This document shows positions 1 through 9,013 of a stretch of 64,000 nt of DNA, one piece after another. The DNA is taken from assembly GCA_963700745.1 (NCBI GenBank), contig CAVOYT010000013.1, positions 1-64,000 on the forward strand. Direction: 5' to 3'. Each line of letters opens with the position of its first letter. The stretch's first letter is position 1. The notes beneath the pieces are model-generated. The model saw nothing but the letters and a program-made list of their open reading frames with translations. It had not been told where the DNA came from and made no database searches. Source of the DNA: UBA10649 sp963700745. Lineage in GTDB: Bacteria; Actinomycetota; Actinomycetes; S36-B12. Position numbers and translations under genes: made by a program.

Positions 1-1516
1 CTGCTCGCCGCCTCCGCGCGGGAGACGTGCGACCTCCTGATCACGAACGTCGTCGTCCTCGACCCGGTCGACGGTGTGCGCGTGGCCAGCATCGGCATCC
101 GCGAGGGTCGCATCAGCGGGATCGGCAAGGCAGGCAACCCCGACACCTCAGACGACATCGACGTCGTGGTCGGCACGGGCACTGCGGTGATCGATGGCGA
201 TGGCCTGATCGCGACCCCGGGCGGCATCGACACCCACGTCCACACCCTCAGCCCACGGGTTTTCGAGGCGGAGATCTCCTCCGGCGTCACGACCGTGATC
301 GGGCAGGAGGCCGGCCCGATGTGGGGTGTGGGCCTGGGATCGGCGTGGGTGATCGAGCGCGGCCTGCGGGCCATGGACGCGTTCCCGGTGAACGTCGGCT
401 CCTCGGTCGGGGATCGGCCTCGCGCGCCGCCGCCATCGGTGAGGCGATTGGTGCCCACGTCTGCGGGCTGAAGGTCCACGAGGACACCGGCGCCACCCTT
501 CGCACGATCGACACGGCGCTGCGGGTGGCCGATGAGTTCGACATCCAGGTCGCCCTGCACACCGACGGTCTCAACGAGACGATGTCGGTCGAGGACACGC
601 TGGCAGTGCTCGACGGGCGCGTGCTGCATGCGTACCACGTCGAGGGATGCGGCGGTGGGCACGCACCCAACGTGCTGGAGCTGGCCGGGCACGACAACGT
701 GCTGGCGTCGTCCACCAACCCGACCCTCCCGTACGGGGTCAACGCCGCGGCCGAGCACCTCGACATGATCCTGCTCAGTCATGGCATGAACCCGGGCAAC
801 GAGAGTGATGTGCGGATCGCCCGGTCCCGCGTTCGTGACGTGACGATGGCGGCCGAGGGCCGCCTTCATGACCTCGGAATCATCGGCGTCACGTCGTCGG
901 ACGCTCAGGGCATGGGTCGGGCCGGGGAGACGTGGTGGCGGACCTTCGCGCTGGCCGGTGTCCAGGCCGGGCTCGAGGTGCCGGGGGAGGAGTCGGCCAC
1001 GGAGGACGACAACGACCGGATCCTGCGCTATCTGGCGAAGATCACGATCAATCCCGCCCTCGTGCACGGGCTCGCTCACGAGGTGGGTCGCCTCGCGGTC
1101 GGTCACCTCGCCGACATCGTCCTGTGGCGACCCCAGTACTTCGCGGCCAAGCCGCAACTGGTCATCAAGGGCGGCTTTCCCGCCTGGGGCGTCACCGGGG
1201 ATCCGAATGCCAGCATCGACTCCGCCGAACCACTGGTGCTCGGACCGCAGTACGGCGCGCACGGAGCTGTCCCGTCCGACCTCGCGGTGCTGTTCTCCAA
1301 CCAGGCCGCCGTCGCCGAGTCGGCGCCCCCGGTCTCCCGGCGCGTCGTGCCCGGTGCGCGATTGCCGGACCGTCCGGCGCCAGCCACCTGGTCCGCCACG
1401 GTGGACTCGGCCAGGTCCGGGTCAGCGACGACGGTTCCCAGGTCACACTGGACGGCGAGCGGCTGTCGATGGAGCCTGTGCGCAGCGTCCCGATCTCGCG
1501 TCTGCACTACTGGTAG
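1..1516 (+). CDS. Urease alpha subunit-like amidohydrolase (5' end outside window)
   Basis: UreC-family nickel amidohydrolase, open at the window edge, so the N-terminus is missing. The metal-site residues of ureases are all visible: HVH in GGIDTHVH, the carbamylated Lys and following His in GLKVHED, the His of HAYHVEG and of GGGH, and the Asp of SSDAQGMG. The C-terminal urease signature (VRDCRTV, then ...SRLHYW) is present. The mobile-flap Cys-His-His of classical ureases reads Ser-His-Gly here, so the flap Cys is replaced while the following His is kept. Three frame breaks interrupt it: a lost base near 402, and extra bases near 1353 and 1377. Urea hydrolysis is likely but the divergence leaves a related amidase activity possible. 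ureA/B and accessory genes would lie upstream of the window. Confidence 0.8.
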
Positions 1517-1574
1517 GGCTGGCGCGCGACCGCCGGAGCGGCGAGCGGGCCGCAGGCGCGTATCCTCACCAGGC

Positions 1575-3030
1575 GTGGCGACCCTGACTCAGCTGGTGCA
1601 GGACCGGACGGACTTCGGGCCGGACGACATCGCCCGACTGTCGCTGATCGTCGAGGAGTGGTCGCTCCTCGCCGACCTGGCGCTCAGCGATCTGGTCATG
1701 TGGGTCCCCACCTGGAACGGCAGTGGCCTCGTCGCGGTCGCTCAGATGCGGCCGACCACGGCACCCACCGTGGTCTCCGAGGACGTGGTGGGTCGGTTCG
1801 TCCCGCGTGGACGCTATCCGCAGTTGGACCAGGCGGCGGCCGTACTCCCGAGCGGTGATCGAGCGGGACGCGACGCATCCCCATGCGCCAGGCCCGTTGG
1901 AGGCGTTTCCGATCCGGCGCTCCGATCGCGTGATCGCCGTGGTCGGTCGCTATGCCTCGGCGACCCCATGGGTCGTGGGGCAGTTGGAGGAGATCTACCT
2001 GACGTCCGCGGACAACCTGTTCGCCATGCTGGTCGAGGGACTCTTCCCGGAGGTCGAGACCGGAATGGGGTCGACGGAGACCCCGCGCGTGGGGGACGGC
2101 CTCGTCCGGCTCACGGCCGACGGAGTGGTGTCCTATGCGAGCCCCAACGCGGTGAGCGCCCTGAGACGGCTGGGGCTCGCGACCGACCTGGTCGGCTCCC
2201 CGTTCGCGGCCCTCGCGCTGCGACTGTCGCACCGGCCCGGGCCGGTGGACCAGTCGCTCTCGGCCGTTGCGTCCGGCCGATCGGCGGGACGATCCGAGAT
2301 CGAGAACGCCTCCGCGGTGCTGCTGCTGCGGGGCATCCCGCTGTCGCAGGCCGGTCGACGCACCGGGGCGCTGATCTTCCTCCAGGACGTCACCGACCTC
2401 AGGCGTCGCGAACGGGCGCTGATGAGCAAGGACGCGACCATTCGCGAGATCCACCATCGGGTGAAGAACAACCTGCAGACGGTCGCCGCCATGCTGCGGC
2501 TACAGGCACGGCGGGCGACATCCCCGGAGGTGCGGGAGGCGCTGGCCGAGGCCGAGCTGCGGGTCGCCGCGATCGCCGTCGTGCACGAGTCGCTGTCCTC
2601 GGACGCGGGCGAGCTGGTGGACTTCGACGAGATCGTCGATCGCGTCATCCTCCTGGTGCGGGACCTGGCGCCGGCCTACGCCGAGGCGCCGCTGGCCATC
2701 GTTCGGGTCGGGTCGTGGGGGTCGTTGCCGTCGGACCTGGCGACGCCCCTGGTGATGGCCGTCTCGGAGCTGCTGCACAACGCCGTGGAGCACGCGGCCG
2801 CGTCGACGATCGAGGTACGGCTTGATCGGGAGACGTCGACGGAGGTCCTGGAGTTCGTCGTGCGCGATGACGGCCGGGGGTTGCCGGAGGACTTCGATGC
2901 CGACCAGACCGGCCTCGGCCTGAGCATCGTGCAGTCCCTGGTCACGGGCGATCTGCATGGGTCCTGCGAGGTGTCCCAGGCGGATTCAGGCGGCACCGAG
3001 GTTCGGGTACGAGTGCCCGCGCCGAAGTAG
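1575..3030 (+). CDS. pdtaS: Sensor histidine kinase, PdtaS-like
   Basis: Cytosolic histidine kinase matching the mycobacterial PdtaS layout: an N-terminal GAF-like sensor (begins VATLTQLVQ, with the LADLALSDLVMWV segment), a PAS-like domain (DGVVSYASPNAVSALRRLGL), then a HisKA_2-type phospho-acceptor motif (REIHHRVKNNLQT) and an HATPase with N-box (SELLHNAVEHA) and G-box (DDGRGLP). The GTG at 1575 is chosen because it matches the family's N-terminus. One frame break lies near 1845. The known partner is an ANTAR-domain RNA-binding regulator (PdtaR), not seen in this window. It is convergent with whiB1, as in Mycobacterium, which supports the assignment. Confidence 0.88.
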
Positions 3031-3080
3031 GCCTGGCCGAACAGCGATCTCGCCGAGACAGGGTTGGCGGTGCGGCGAGG

Positions 3081-3337
3081 TCAGGCGTTGCTGCGGGCGC
3101 GCAGCCGAGCGTTGCGGCGCTTGAGCGCGCGACGCTCATCCTCACTCAGCCCGCCCCAGACGCCGGCGTCCTGGCCGGTCTCGAGGGCCCAGCGCAGGCA
3201 CATTCGTCCACGACGCTGCAACGCCGGCACACGGCCTTGGCCTCTTCGATCTGGACCAAGGCGGGTCCGGTGTTGCCGATGGGGAAGAACAGCTCAGGAT
3301 CTTCGTCACGGCAGGCGGCCTCATGGCGCCAGTCCAT
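3081..3337 (-). CDS. whiB1: WhiB1-type iron-sulfur transcription factor
   Basis: Small [4Fe-4S] protein of the Wbl family. From ATG at 3337 it reads MDWRHEAACRDEDPELFFP, the near-invariant WhiB1 start, with the four Cys ligands (ACRDED, AVCRRC, DEC), a GVWGG turn and the basic KRRNARLRARSNA tail that contacts DNA. A two-base duplication near 3200, right after the fourth Cys, shifts the frame; removing it gives 84 residues, the usual WhiB1 length. WhiB1 binds the principal sigma factor and responds to nitric oxide in mycobacteria. The gene is indispensable there, so the break is probably a sequence error. Confidence 0.9.
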
Positions 3338-3474
3338 GCGTACCACTCCATCTGGGCAGGCACCGGGGTCTCCGGTGCTCGTGATTGCATTCACGATCTG
3401 GCGCGACCGCTTCCTTCCGGGGGTCTCCCGGGCGGGTGCGGAGGGGGAATGCCAGCCCGTGAACGCATCGGGCC

Positions 3475-3555
3475 TGTATAGGTTCGCAGACGTTTCCCAG
3501 CCTCACAAGGGGAAATCACTGGTTTCCCGACGTGGGACCTGTCATTTAGGTCACA
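3475..3555 (-). promoter_or_regulatory. whiB1 promoter region with CRP-like site
   Basis: The 309-base gap upstream of whiB1 carries TGTCATTTAGGTCACA at 3540-3555, one mismatch from the CRP/Cmr half-site pair TGTGA-N6-TCACA. A possible -10 (TATACA on the minus strand) is at 3475-3480, placing the CRP-like site about 75-80 bases upstream of the start of transcription. CRP control of whiB1 is known in M. tuberculosis; here it is inferred from the motif only. Confidence 0.5.
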
Positions 3556-3646
3556 AAGAGGTCACAGACGGGTGGTATATCCCTTATGTGCAACCGATTA
3601 TCGGATGGCGACGAAAACGCTTGCAGTCGCCGCGACCGGTGCCCGA

Positions 3647-4589
3647 TCAGCAGACCACCCGCAGGGCCGCCGGATGGCTGGAGAACACCACCTCGGTGAT
3701 GGCCCCGATGCCCTCCCCGTCGATCTGCAGGGCGGTCGGGCGCCGGGCCGTCAGGGTGAAGCCGGGCTGGTCGTGCCAGGAGATGATGCCGCCGCGCGCC
3801 GATCCGCGGGTGGAGCCGGTGAGCATGCGCCGTGCGGCGGTCAGTGCGGTGGGGACGTGCATGCGCCGAGCCGCGAAGACGTCGAGGCCTTCATCCAGCG
3901 AGGCATCCGGGCAGGGGTGGATGGGCCAGGACCCGTAGAACGTCCACGGCGAGGTGTTCTGCACGATGGCGAAGAAGACCCCGTCGAGTCGCTCGATCCC
4001 CGCAGTCGTCCGGCCGGTGCCGCGTGAGTGTGAGCGCCGGGTCGCGACGGTCCGTGTGCCGGAAGAACGTGTTGAGCGTCGTCGCCAGGTACCGGGTCGG
4101 CGTCGCCTTGTGACCGGCCTTGCGGTGCTCCTCCATGGCGGCGATGATCTCCGCGTCGATGCCGATGCCCGCGTTCGCGACGAACCATCGGTCGTTCGCC
4201 AGCCCCAGTCCGACCTCGCGGACAGCCCCCGTGCGGATCAGGTCCAGGAGGTATCCGGTCGCCTCAACGGCGTCGTTCGGCACGCCGACCGATCGCGCGA
4301 AGACGTTGCCGCTCCCGCCCGGGATGGTGGCCAGCAACGGCACCGCCGGCCCCGGTCCGTCGCGGAGCATGCCGTTGACGACCTCGTTGACGACGCCGTC
4401 GCCGCCCAGCGTCACGACGACGTCCAGGCCCTGCTCGAGGGCTCGCTCGCCGAGGAGGATGCCGTGGCCGCGGTGGGTGGTGACGGTGACGTCCAGATCC
4501 AGTTCGTCGGACAGTGCATGGACGATGACGTCGATCACGCGCGGCGAGGTGGTGGTCGCACGGGGGTTCACGACAAGGAGGCCACGCAC
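3647..4589 (-). CDS. Diacylglycerol kinase family lipid kinase
   Basis: About 313 residues with the DAGK catalytic signature: N-terminal NPRATTTS nucleotide-binding loop, TLGGDGVVNEVVNG, and PGGSGNVFARS. The C-terminal half (starting GVFFAIVQNTSPWTF and ending with the EVVFSSHPAALRVV strand) is the usual beta-sandwich. GTG at 4589 is the start. A frame break lies near 4005. It phosphorylates a lipid such as diacylglycerol at the cytoplasmic membrane, feeding phosphatidic acid back to phospholipid synthesis; exact substrate cannot be told. It precedes whiB1 on the same strand, but the long gap suggests separate transcription. Confidence 0.85.
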
Positions 4590-4683
4590 GCTGGGAGCCT
4601 AGTGCGCGACAGACGACATCGACCGCCCGCCTTGTGAGCGGTGTTGCACCCGCCTCGGCGGCGGTGTTGGGTAGCGTGACGGC

Positions 4684-5106
4684 GTGACTGCTCCCGACCG
4701 TCCCTTCGTCGCGCTGGCGGTCGTCTCGATGATCCAGGGCGCGGCCCTCCTGGCCTACGCGGTATTCGACGTCGTCGAGGCCGTCCGGGTGGGGATCACC
4801 GGACCGGAGGACGTGTCCAACCCCGCCGCCCTGGTGGTGCTCATCGCGATCACCGCGGCGTTCGGTGCCGGCATGGTCTGGGTCGGGATCGGCTGGTGGC
4901 GGACCCGGCGCTGGGCGCGGGCACCGTTCATCCTCGCGCAGGCGCTCGCGGTCCTGGTCGGCTACGAGCTGGCCCAGTCCGAGGGGGCCGTGGAGCGCAC
5001 CATCGGGATCGCCGGCGCCGGCTTGGGGATCCTGGGCCTGATTCTCGCCTTCGCGCCCGGCGTCTCCCGGCGACTCGAGGCCGAAGACTCCGATCAGTCC
5101 GCGTAG
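4684..5106 (+). CDS. Four-helix membrane protein, function unknown
   Basis: 140-residue hydrophobic protein from GTG 4684, with about four membrane segments (residues ~7-30, 47-72, 80-97 and 106-125) and a short charged tail (RRLEAEDSDQSA). No recognised catalytic motif. Its last 13 bases overlap the 3' end of sigF on the opposite strand, so the two are convergent. Confidence 0.7.
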   Translation: MTAPDRPFVALAVVSMIQGAALLAYAVFDVVEAVRVGITGPEDVSNPAALVVLIAITAAFGAGMVWVGIGWWRTRRWARAPFILAQALAVLVGYELAQSEGAVERTIGIAGAGLGILGLILAFAPGVSRRLEAEDSDQSA

Positions 5107-5903
5107 GACTCCTGAAGGCCCTCGCGCAAGCGGGTGAGCGAGTGAGCGAGGCTGCGCGACACCGTCATCTGCGAGATGCCGAGTTCGTCGGCGATCTGCG
5201 TCTGGCTCATGTTCTGGAAGAAGCGCAGGAAGATGATCCTTCGCTCGCGCTCCGGCAGTTGGTCCAGGAGCGGGCGCAGCGACTCTCGGTCGTCGATCGC
5301 CTCGAAGCTGGACTCGTCGAAGCTGAGTCGGTCGGCCAGCGATGTCGACCCGGTCTCGCCGTCACCTGGCGCCACGTCGATCGATCCGGCGGTGTAGGCG
5401 TGCCGCGCCTCGATCGCGTCGAGGATCTCCTGCTCGCTGACGTCCAGGGCGGCAGCCAGCTCGCGGACGGTCGGTGCTCGATGCAGCGTCCGGGTGAGCT
5501 CGTCGGCACGCGCCGTGACCTGGGCCTGGAGCTCCTGGAGGCGGCGCGGGACGCGGATCGCCCAGGCCCGGTCGCGGAAGTGCCTCTTGATCTCGCCGAG
5601 GATGGTCGGCGCGGCGTACGTGGAGAACTCCACGCCCTTGTCCACGTCGAACCGGTCGACTGCCTTGATCAGCCCGATGGTCCCCACCTGCACCAGGTCC
5701 TCCAGCGACTCGCCTCGATCCCGGTACCGGCGGGCCAGGTGCTGAACCAGAGGTAGGTGCATCGTCACGAGCTCGTCACGGACCTCGGCGTGCCGAGGGT
5801 CGTCTGCCTCGAGTCCGGAGTACTCGAGGAGGAGCCGACGCTCGCGCTCGCGACGCGCGGCCGCCGGGCTCGCGCCCGACTGCTCCGCAGGGGGTTGGGT
5901 CAC
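5094..5903 (-). CDS. sigF: RNA polymerase sigma factor, SigF/SigB family
   Basis: 269-residue group 3 sigma factor. Region 2 is seen in LVQVGTIGLIKAVDRFDVDKGVEFSTYA-type sequence with the FRDRAWAIRVPRRLQEL segment typical of SigB/F/G, followed by region 3 and a region 4 helix-turn-helix (SQTQIADELGISQMTVSRSLA). GTG at 5903 overlaps the TGA of rsbW in a GTGA, so the two are translationally coupled. SigF-type factors direct stress or stationary-phase regulons at GTTT-N15-17-GGGTA promoters; such a site lies before the surface protein gene at 34793. Confidence 0.92.
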   Translation of the reverse strand: MTQPPAEQSGASPAAARRERERRLLLEYSGLEADDPRHAEVRDELVTMHLPLVQHLARRYRDRGESLEDLVQVGTIGLIKAVDRFDVDKGVEFSTYAAPTILGEIKRHFRDRAWAIRVPRRLQELQAQVTARADELTRTLHRAPTVRELAAALDVSEQEILDAIEARHAYTAGSIDVAPGDGETGSTSLADRLSFDESSFEAIDDRESLRPLLDQLPERERRIIFLRFFQNMSQTQIADELGISQMTVSRSLAHSLTRLREGLQESYAD

Positions 5904-6281
5904 GCGTCCACTCCGACGTGGCGGACGACCTTCATGCCGATGGTGACCGAGCCGTTGGCGACGCTCGCCGCCACCTCGTCGACGAGCGCCGACAGCACCA
6001 TCCAGCTGAAGGTGGTGGTGCTCGGCGTCTGTCCCGAGGTCGATGGGAGCCGACACGGTGATGTCCAGAGCCGCGCCGTCACGGGTGAACCGGCACACCA
6101 CATCTGAACCCTCCGGCGCGTCCAGGATCGACTGCGAGACGGCCTCGTCGACCGCGAGACGGACATCCTCGAGCTGGTCGATCGGCAGATCCGCTCGCGC
6201 GGCCATCGCGGCGGCGACGGTCCGGGCGAGGGCGGCGTTGTGCGTCCGGGCCGCGAAGGTCAACGTCACCGTGTCGCTCAT
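5900..6281 (-). CDS. rsbW: Anti-sigma factor, RsbW-like ATPase
   Basis: About 127 residues of an RsbW/SpoIIAB-type HATPase fold: begins MSDTVTLTFAARTHNAALA, has an N-box-like VRLAVDEAVSQSIL with the conserved Glu, and ends with the FSWMVLSALVDEVA helix common to actinobacterial RsbW proteins. A frame break near 6025 separates the two halves. The overlap with sigF (4 bases) says the pair is a sigma/anti-sigma switch; no anti-anti-sigma gene is adjacent. Confidence 0.8.
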
Positions 6282-6420
6282 CTGTCTCCATCCGTCGCAG
6301 GGCTTCGATGATCATGGCCCCCGCGTCCGACCGCCGTCCAGCCGATCCGAAGACCCGGTGGAACGGGGCTACTGTGGAAGCAGCACGGCAGCCACCGACG
6401 ACAAGGGCGGGAGGTGGTTC

Positions 6421-7425
6421 ATGGCAGGGTCGCTCTACCGCACCCTCTCGGCGGGCGTCAACGTCGCCCCCGGGTCCTTCCTCGGACGTGCGGTGGCCCG
6501 ACGCCCTGGACCGATCTGGTCGATGATGGCGTGGTACGCCCTGATACTGGCCCTCCTGCTGGTCGGCCTCGTCAGTTCGGCGGTCTCTCCCAACGAGGTG
6601 GGTGCCCCCGGGCTGTCCGGGTACCTGATCGCCTACTGCCTGATCGGCGTCGTCATCGTCGGCTGGCTGGGGGCGCGGACACCGGGATGGGTCCTCCGCG
6701 TGCTGGTCGACCTGAACATCGCCGTGACCTGCCTGACGGCCGCGTCGAGGCCGTCACCGCTGATGGCGGCCATTCCACTCGTCACCTTGATGTTCGCCGC
6801 CTTGTTCGCAGCGACGTGGTTCCCCAGGCGGGAGATGGCGGTGCACCTCAGCGTGCTGACGGTGCTGTCGGGCATCGTCGTGTTCGCACGCAGCGATGAT
6901 CCGCACTTGCGCGTGCTGTGGTTCACGGTGGTCATCCTCTGCTGGGGACTGGGCCTCTTCGTGAACTCGCTGGTCCGGGACCTCAACCGCCAGGTGCTGT
7001 CCGACCCGTTGACGGGCCTGCTGAATCGCACCGGCCTCGGCCTGGTGGCGGCCACCCGTTCGGGCGACCGGGTCGAGGCACTGCCGCGCTCGGTAGCCGT
7101 CCTCGACCTCGAGCACTTCAAGGAGGTCAACGACCGGGACGGCCATCAGGCCGGAGACCAGATCCTCCGTGAGGTCGGCATGGTCCTGCGATCGCGGCTT
7201 CGGCCAAGCGACACGGCCGCCCGGACCGGCGGCGACGAGTTCGTGATCCTCCTGCCGTTCACGGCGGTCGACCACGCCCGGGCGGTAGTCGCACGCGTCA
7301 TTGACGCGCTGCCGATCGCCTGCTCCTTCGGCCTCGCGGACTGGCCGGCCGGAACCACATTCGAGGAGGCCACGCGGGTGGCCGACCACGAGATGTACGC
7401 GGACAAGGGGCGCGACAGCTCCTAG
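6421..7425 (+). CDS. Membrane-bound GGDEF diguanylate cyclase
   Basis: 334 residues starting at ATG 6421 behind a GGAGGTGG ribosome site. The first ~190 residues hold about five to six membrane helices; the rest is a GGDEF domain with LSDPLTGLLNRTG, VAVLDLEHFKEVNDRDGHQAGD and the intact active-site motif RTGGDEFVIL. It should make cyclic di-GMP. There is no EAL domain, no clear RxxD inhibitory site and no known sensory domain besides the membrane part. It converges with the acetyltransferase at 7422 with a 4-base overlap. Confidence 0.88.
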   Translation: MAGSLYRTLSAGVNVAPGSFLGRAVARRPGPIWSMMAWYALILALLLVGLVSSAVSPNEVGAPGLSGYLIAYCLIGVVIVGWLGARTPGWVLRVLVDLNIAVTCLTAASRPSPLMAAIPLVTLMFAALFAATWFPRREMAVHLSVLTVLSGIVVFARSDDPHLRVLWFTVVILCWGLGLFVNSLVRDLNRQVLSDPLTGLLNRTGLGLVAATRSGDRVEALPRSVAVLDLEHFKEVNDRDGHQAGDQILREVGMVLRSRLRPSDTAARTGGDEFVILLPFTAVDHARAVVARVIDALPIACSFGLADWPAGTTFEEATRVADHEMYADKGRDSS

Positions 7426-7955
7426 CCGGCGCCGATGTCGCTCACGTCGCTGGGATCCCTGCCGGCCGCCGAGAGCCTCGGCAGCGCATCGCCCGTGACG
7501 CGATAGGGGATCCACTCGGTCAGGGCGTCAGCGCCGTGCGCCTCGTAGAACTCCCGACTTGCCGAGTTCCAGTCCAGGACCCACCAGTCGAGCCGCCCAT
7601 AGCCGTTGTCGAGACACTCCTGGGCCAGCGTGGCCAGGAGGCGCTTGCCGTAGCCGGTCCCACGGAGGGTCGGCCGGACGTAGAGGTCCTCGAGGTAGAT
7701 GCCGTTGCGGCCGAGCCAGGTCGAGAAGTTCAGGAACCACAGGGCGAAGCCACCGAGGAGGTGGCCGTCGGTCGTCTCGTGCTCGACCACATGCGCGAAC
7801 ACGGTGGGACGAGGCCCGAAGAGCGCCTCGTGGAACTGCTCCTCAGTGGCGACCGCCTGCTCGACGGCCCGTTCGTACTCCGCGAGGTCCCGCACCATGG
7901 CGAGGATCTCGGGTACGTCTTCGGGTCGGGCCCGCCGGATCGTGCCGTCAGTCAT
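7422..7955 (-). CDS. GNAT N-acetyltransferase
   Basis: 177-residue GNAT enzyme resembling diamine/spermidine N1-acetyltransferases: starts MTDGTIRRARPEDVPEILAMVRDLAEYE, has the acetyl-CoA pyrophosphate loop RGTGYGKRLL after the LEDLYVRPTLRG strand, and the WWVLDWNSASREFYEAHGA segment. An upstream in-frame ATG at 8000 would add 15 residues, but alignment favours the ATG at 7955. Substrate is unproved. Confidence 0.82.
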   Translation of the reverse strand: MTDGTIRRARPEDVPEILAMVRDLAEYERAVEQAVATEEQFHEALFGPRPTVFAHVVEHETTDGHLLGGFALWFLNFSTWLGRNGIYLEDLYVRPTLRGTGYGKRLLATLAQECLDNGYGRLDWWVLDWNSASREFYEAHGADALTEWIPYRVTGDALPRLSAAGRDPSDVSDIGAG

Positions 7956-8049
7956 GGTGTTCCGTCCATCATGGCGCGTCCTCGGCCGGTCTATGAGCAT
8001 CGGCTCACCCTACGGCCAACAGGCCGATTCGGTGGTCAGCAGAGTGCGC

Positions 8050-8411
8050 TCACTCCCCGACGAATTGTGTCAACGACAGCACGTTCAGGTCCGGGTCTGC
8101 GAACCACGCCACCCGATCGCCGCTCGGCGTAGTCGCCACATGCCTTGCTCGGCGTGTTGGACACCGTCGAAGCGGAGAAGATTCACTCCGCGGCCGTGAA
8201 GCCATTCGACTGTCGCGCGCAGGTCCAGCACCCGCCATCCGAAGACCGTGAACGGTTGGGGTCGCAGGTTGTCCACCTTCGTAACGCGCAGGGGTGTGTC
8301 CCCGCAGCTGAAGGCGAGGGCGAAGGGAGACTGACTCACCAGCGGCAAGTCCAATACCCCGCCGAAGAAGTGGGCAGAGCGGGTCAGGTCCTCTGATGGC
8401 AGGAACACCAT
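8050..8411 (-). CDS. VOC-superfamily (glyoxalase-like) protein
   Basis: About 120 residues with the paired beta-alpha-beta-beta-beta pattern of the VOC fold (MVFLPSEDLTRSAHFFGGVLDLPL...; C-terminal DRVAWFADPDLNVLSL). A frame break near 8145 divides it. The family includes glyoxalases, fosfomycin/bleomycin resistance proteins and dioxygenases; no ligand can be assigned. It lies just left of the integrase remnant and may belong to the left, older element of the sodN integration site. Confidence 0.65.
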
Positions 8412-8499
8412 CCCCGTCGACGACTCGAGCACGGGTCCTCCACAAAGGTCGGTGGCAGGCTCGAGACTACCGAGTTCGCCGCGCCACGGCACCGGCGTC

Positions 8500-8639
8500 T
8501 TGACGACGGTGCAGCGATCACACCCGCGAGCGTCGCCGATCAGGAGCGAAGCCGGAACCAGGGCGGCATTGGACGCCGCCGTCAGGCCGCTGACTGAGTC
8601 GATACGGACTTGCTGCGGACCGGGACGGTGTCCATCTAG
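8500..8639 (+). pseudogene. Decayed tyrosine integrase C-terminus
   Basis: The stretch ends in LRTGTVSI-stop, matching the last residues (VRTGTASI-stop) of the integrase at 13756-14331; the last 24 bases agree at 19 positions. Before it, in shifted frames, AAIT and ALDAAVRPLTESIRT resemble the integrase's AAIT and MDAALSTLANPAADSVRT. It stops 29 bases before the left attachment-core copy, the same spacing as for the right integrase (30 bases). I read it as the remnant of a second, related integrase belonging to an element to its left. Confidence 0.6.
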
Positions 8640-8668
8640 CTTTCCCCTGCTTAGAAGGGGTTGTCTGC

Positions 8669-8689
8669 GCTCAGGCCTTCTTGGTCTCC
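8669..8689. repeat. Attachment-site core, left copy
   Basis: 21 bases (GCTCAGGCCTTCTTGGTCTC plus C) identical to 14362-14382, where they are the 3' end of sodN. Direct-repeat copies with an integrase next to each are the expected product of site-specific integration into the sodN 3' end. Confidence 0.7.
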
Positions 8690-9013
8690 TACTAGCCCTC
8701 ACAGATGGTACGCGCTGAACAACGTTGGCTGCGGGCGTTCCATGAGGGAATCCGGGCTGGCCACCAGTGGTGAGTGATGGTCTGCGCTGAACTTCTTGCG
8801 GACTGTCTGCGGACTGAGTCGAGCTTGGCACCTGGCACGTCGAGGACGACGAGGATCCGGTGATGGCGCTGTGGCGGATGGAGATCGAGGCACGGGCGGG
8901 AAGCTGTGACACGACGGCGACAGACGTGGAGGCCGTGGGGCGGTAGGTTGGCTGGATCGTCGCCCTTCTGGTTGCGGTGTTCGGTTTCCGACACGGCAAC
9001 TGTGGAGTGCATG
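8690..9013. other. Non-coding stretch at left end of element
   Basis: About 320 bases between the left attachment core and the pentapeptide-repeat gene. I see no credible gene. Short echoes of 'gcgctgaac' (near 8716 and 8780) and of 'gcggactg' (near 8804 and 8814) suggest decayed or arm-site-like sequence. The promoter of the pentapeptide gene must lie here but no clear -35/-10 pair stands out. Confidence 0.4.

Noticed and set aside
27..2825. 932-codon open frame joining the urease-like gene and the kinase
   Set aside because: It is stitched from correct and shifted portions of two genes; the kinase starts at GTG 1575.
5094..6281. A single 395-residue anti-sigma/sigma fusion protein
   Set aside because: The fusion arises from a frame break near 6025; the true rsbW frame ends in a TGA overlapping the sigF GTG.
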